Made by a program: the position numbers and the translations under genes. This document shows, one piece after another, positions 5,622 to 7,470 of a stretch of DNA of 7,470 bases (position 1 is its first letter; every line of letters begins with the position of its first letter). Source of the stretch: Endomicrobium sp. (GTDB taxonomy: Bacteria > Elusimicrobiota > Endomicrobiia > Endomicrobiales > Endomicrobiaceae). The stretch spans positions 1 to 7,470 of the forward strand of contig JAIRSP010000002.1 in NCBI GenBank assembly GCA_031255375.1. The letters are read 5' to 3'. The notes beneath the pieces were generated by a model. It searched no databases and had not been told where the DNA came from. It worked only from the letters and a program-made list of their open reading frames with translations.

Positions 5622-6596
5622 ATGAATAATATTCTTACGATTGGAAATATAAAACTTATAAACAATATCGTGCTTGCCCCTATGGCTGGAATAACTAATT
5701 TGCCATTTAGACAATTGGCTAAGTCCGGAGGAGCTTCCCTTGTTTATACGGAAATGATATCAGCAAAATCAATTTTATGTAATAACAAAAATGTAAAAAA
5801 TCTTTTAAAAATATCATATGATGAAAAACCAATTTCAGCACAGATTTTTGGTAACGATGCTTATATTATGTCAGAAGCAGCAAAAATAATAAGAGATATT
5901 GGTGTTGATATAATAGATATAAATTTAGGATGTCCTGCAAATAAAATAATAAAAAATGGATCAGGTTCAAAATTATTGCGTAATGAAATTCTTGTTTCAA
6001 AAATCTTTAAATACGTTGTTAACAGTGTTGATATACCAGTGACTGCAAAAATTCGAATAGGATTTATTCCTGGTGAAAATATTGCTTCAAAAATTATAAA
6101 AATAGCTCAAAATTGTGGAATAAAAATGATTGCAATACATGCTAGGCCTGTTCTACAAAAACACTCTGGTACCCCAGATTTTGAATTGTTTTCAGATGCT
6201 TGCGCTAATGCAAAAATTCCAATAATTGCAAATGGTGGCATCATTAATGAAAAAATAGCAATTGATTTTATGAAGATACCTAATTGCTCAGGTATCATGA
6301 TAGGTCGTGGCGCAATAGGGAATTACTCAATATTTAAAAATTTCTCTGATTTTCTTAATGGTGAAAGCAAAAGAATATATCAACCATCAAAAGCCGAAAG
6401 AATAAAATGGCTGAGAGAACATGTTGCACATTCTGTGGAATATTATGGGGAAAAAACAGGCATTATTACAATTAGAAAAATAATTGGGTATTATATTAAA
6501 AATTTACCAAATGCAACAAAAATACGTAATATGTTTAATAAAATATACACTATATCTGAATTTAACGAATTATTAAGTTTTTTTGAATTATATTGA
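5622..6596 (+). CDS. dusB: tRNA-dihydrouridine synthase, DusB/NifR3 type
   Basis: Dus enzymes use FMN and NADPH to reduce uridines in the tRNA D-loop to dihydrouridine. The 324-residue length fits DusB. The TIM-barrel signatures are in order: LAPMAGITNLPFR (18-30), TEMISAKS (43-50), DINLGCPANK (99-108) with the catalytic Cys104, TAKIRIG (141-147), the phosphate-binding region IANGGI (202-207) and IGRGAIGN (227-234), and a C-terminal helical domain from about 255. The IHAR segment (172-175) replaces the more common VHGRT, and the following residues (HSGTPDF) are also variant, so subfamily assignment to DusB is less certain than the enzyme family. The start is placed by TIGNIKL preceding the first barrel strand; no Shine-Dalgarno site is visible. 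It probably shares a transcript with tsaD and is the last gene before the pal promoter. Confidence 0.93.
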   Translation: MNNILTIGNIKLINNIVLAPMAGITNLPFRQLAKSGGASLVYTEMISAKSILCNNKNVKNLLKISYDEKPISAQIFGNDAYIMSEAAKIIRDIGVDIIDINLGCPANKIIKNGSGSKLLRNEILVSKIFKYVVNSVDIPVTAKIRIGFIPGENIASKIIKIAQNCGIKMIAIHARPVLQKHSGTPDFELFSDACANAKIPIIANGGIINEKIAIDFMKIPNCSGIMIGRGAIGNYSIFKNFSDFLNGESKRIYQPSKAERIKWLREHVAHSVEYYGEKTGIITIRKIIGYYIKNLPNATKIRNMFNKIYTISEFNELLSFFELY

Positions 6597-6676
6597 TATT
6601 AATAACTAACAAAAATAAATAAAATTACTGTTTATACTTTTAGAATGTTAATTTTAATTTTGTTTATGTATATAGT

Positions 6677-6705
6677 TTGACAAAATTTATTTGCAGTAGT
6701 AGAAT
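6677..6705 (+). promoter_or_regulatory. Sigma-70 type promoter for pal and the downstream lipoprotein gene
   Basis: TTGACA at 6677-6682 is a perfect -35 hexamer and TAGAAT at 6700-6705 a 5/6 -10 hexamer, with the ideal 17-base spacer. Transcription would begin near 6712, giving a leader of about 55 bases. This is the best promoter in the window and separates pal from the tsaD-dusB unit. A 7-base inverted repeat, TAGAATA (6700-6706) with TATTCTA (6723-6729), overlaps the -10 box and the start site. Confidence 0.75.
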
Positions 6706-6757
6706 ACTATATATAAAGATTTTATTCTAAATAATTTACAAAAATAATGTTGACAAT

Positions 6758-6761
6758 GGAG
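6758..6761 (+). promoter_or_regulatory. Ribosome binding site that fixes the pal start
   Basis: GGAG lies six bases before the ATG at 6768. It is the clearest Shine-Dalgarno site in the window and argues against the in-frame ATGs at 6747 and 6756, the second of which it directly overlaps. Confidence 0.65.
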
Positions 6762-6767
6762 ATTTGT

Positions 6768-7277
6768 ATGCGTATGAGAAAAGTTTTATTGTTTGTATTA
6801 ACTAACATTAGTGTGCTTGTGTTTATGATTGGATGTAAAAAATTTGATATCAAACGTGAATCTCGAGTTAACGTTGATACCGCTGATAATATTTCATACG
6901 TTGATAATGAGCCATCGCTAAGAGGTAAGTCAGTCAAAGCAAATATTAATCTTAAAAACGTGTATTTTGGGTTTGATAGAAGTGATTTAACGGAAGCTTC
7001 AATGAAAATATTAAAAGAAAATATAGTATATTTAACTAACAATCCTAGTATAAAAATTGTTCTTGAGGGACATACCGACAACAGGGGTACAAGTGAATAC
7101 AATCTTTCATTAGGTCAACGCAGGGCTATAAAAGTAAAAGAATATTGTACAAAACTTGGTATTTCATCTAACAGAATTGCAACTGTTTCATATGGAAAGG
7201 AAAAACCAGCTGAAATTGGGGATAACGAATCAGCATGGTCAAAGAATAGAAGAGTTGAAGTAAAAACTTTAAATTAA
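6768..7277 (+). CDS. pal: Pal, peptidoglycan-associated outer-membrane lipoprotein (OmpA-like domain)
   Basis: Pal is a lipoprotein of the outer membrane that binds peptidoglycan and, with the Tol proteins, drives outer-membrane constriction at division. From the ATG at 6768 the product has 169 residues, a usual Pal length. The signal peptide MRMRKVLLFVLTNISVLVF ends in a lipobox MIGC with lipidated Cys23; Met at -3 is uncommon. A short linker leads to the OmpA-like domain from about residue 62: VYFGFDRSDL, LEGHTDNRGTSEYNLSLGQR, VSYGKEKP and AWSKNRRVE. The peptidoglycan-binding Asp104 and Arg119 (numbered from this start) are kept. The reading frame is open further back to ATG at 6747, but that would put MLTMEIC ahead of the signal peptide. 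The gene has its own strong promoter, and a second lipoprotein gene starts 23 bases after its stop, as in many tol-pal clusters. Confidence 0.94.
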   Translation: MRMRKVLLFVLTNISVLVFMIGCKKFDIKRESRVNVDTADNISYVDNEPSLRGKSVKANINLKNVYFGFDRSDLTEASMKILKENIVYLTNNPSIKIVLEGHTDNRGTSEYNLSLGQRRAIKVKEYCTKLGISSNRIATVSYGKEKPAEIGDNESAWSKNRRVEVKTLN

Positions 7278-7300
7278 AATAAAACATATTTTTAATTATT

Positions 7301-7470
7301 ATGAAGAGATTTATTGTTTTGTTAAAAATTTTTACTAGTAATGTTTTTGTTCTGTTTGGTATAATGAATTTTTCTGTATTCATTATGTGTAGCGGATGCT
7401 ATGTTACAGACCATAAAAAATTTTTTGATTTATCTAGCGAAATATCATCTTTAAATGTTCAATATAAAGA
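7301..7470 (+). CDS. Lipoprotein after pal, probably CpoB/YbgF-like, truncated by window edge
   Basis: I translated 56 codons by hand to the window edge; the frame is open throughout. The product begins MKRFIVLLK, followed by a hydrophobic stretch and a lipobox-like CSGC, which puts the lipidated Cys at residue 33; the signal peptide is longer than usual. After the Cys comes YVTDHKKFFDLSSEISSLNVQYK, whose heptad-like LSSEISSLN suggests the start of a coiled coil. A coiled coil, then TPR repeats, is the form of CpoB/YbgF, which is commonly encoded right after pal and coordinates Tol-Pal with peptidoglycan synthesis. The TPR region is outside the window, so the name rests on position and the short N-terminus. 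It is 23 bases from pal and surely shares its promoter. No Shine-Dalgarno site is visible. Confidence 0.6.
   Translation, partial: MKRFIVLLKIFTSNVFVLFGIMNFSVFIMCSGCYVTDHKKFFDLSSEISSLNVQYK

Noticed and set aside
6747..6767. Upstream in-frame ATGs for pal
   Set aside because: They would add MLTMEIC before a normal lipoprotein signal peptide, and the only good ribosome site in the window overlaps the second one and serves the ATG at 6768.
1..7470. Mobile element, prophage, CRISPR, toxin-antitoxin, tRNA or rRNA genes
   Set aside because: I saw no transposase or integrase motif, no spaced direct repeats, no paired small toxin genes, and no tRNA-like cloverleaf with a TTCGA loop on either strand.

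Overview
The window comes from a very AT-rich bacterial chromosome; I judge G+C at roughly a quarter by eye and did not count it. Lys, Asn and Ile are heavily used. The organism has an outer membrane, because the right end encodes a Pal lipoprotein followed by a second lipoprotein in the usual CpoB/YbgF position. Low G+C, relaxed divergent membrane genes and scarce Shine-Dalgarno sites fit a host-associated lineage with a reducing genome. The MnmG segment (WSPRAQCDK) and a TrpRS with an iron-sulfur type cysteine set make me think of Elusimicrobiota (Endomicrobia-like), but this is an impression from memory, not a demonstrated assignment.

Layout. The left edge (1-472, minus strand) is the 5' part of mnmG, which runs off the window. 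A 277-base divergent spacer follows. Six genes then lie head to tail on the plus strand: trpS, an ftsX-like gene, an envC-like gene with a degenerate LytM domain, an unrecognised small membrane protein, tsaD and a dusB-type dihydrouridine synthase. Spacers fall from 223 to 45 bases along the series. A good sigma-70 type promoter at 6677-6705 then starts a separate unit, pal followed by a lipoprotein gene cut by the right edge.

Function. Two themes alternate. The first is tRNA charging and modification: MnmG at wobble U34, TrpRS, TsaD for t6A37, and Dus for dihydrouridine. The second is envelope and division: an FtsX-like permease next to an EnvC-like activator that has lost all the zinc and catalytic residues of M23 peptidases, so it should activate an amidase rather than cut peptidoglycan; then the Pal and CpoB-like lipoproteins of the Tol-Pal system, which acts in outer-membrane constriction. 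FtsE, the amidase, the other Tol proteins and the other t6A proteins are not in the window.

I found no mobile element, CRISPR array, phage gene, toxin-antitoxin pair, tRNA or rRNA. I do not see a clearly undescribed system. The parts most worth a second look are the small membrane protein between envC and tsaD, the shortened FtsX paired with an inactive EnvC, the TrpRS cysteine set with non-classical spacing, and a G/C-containing palindrome upstream of envC.
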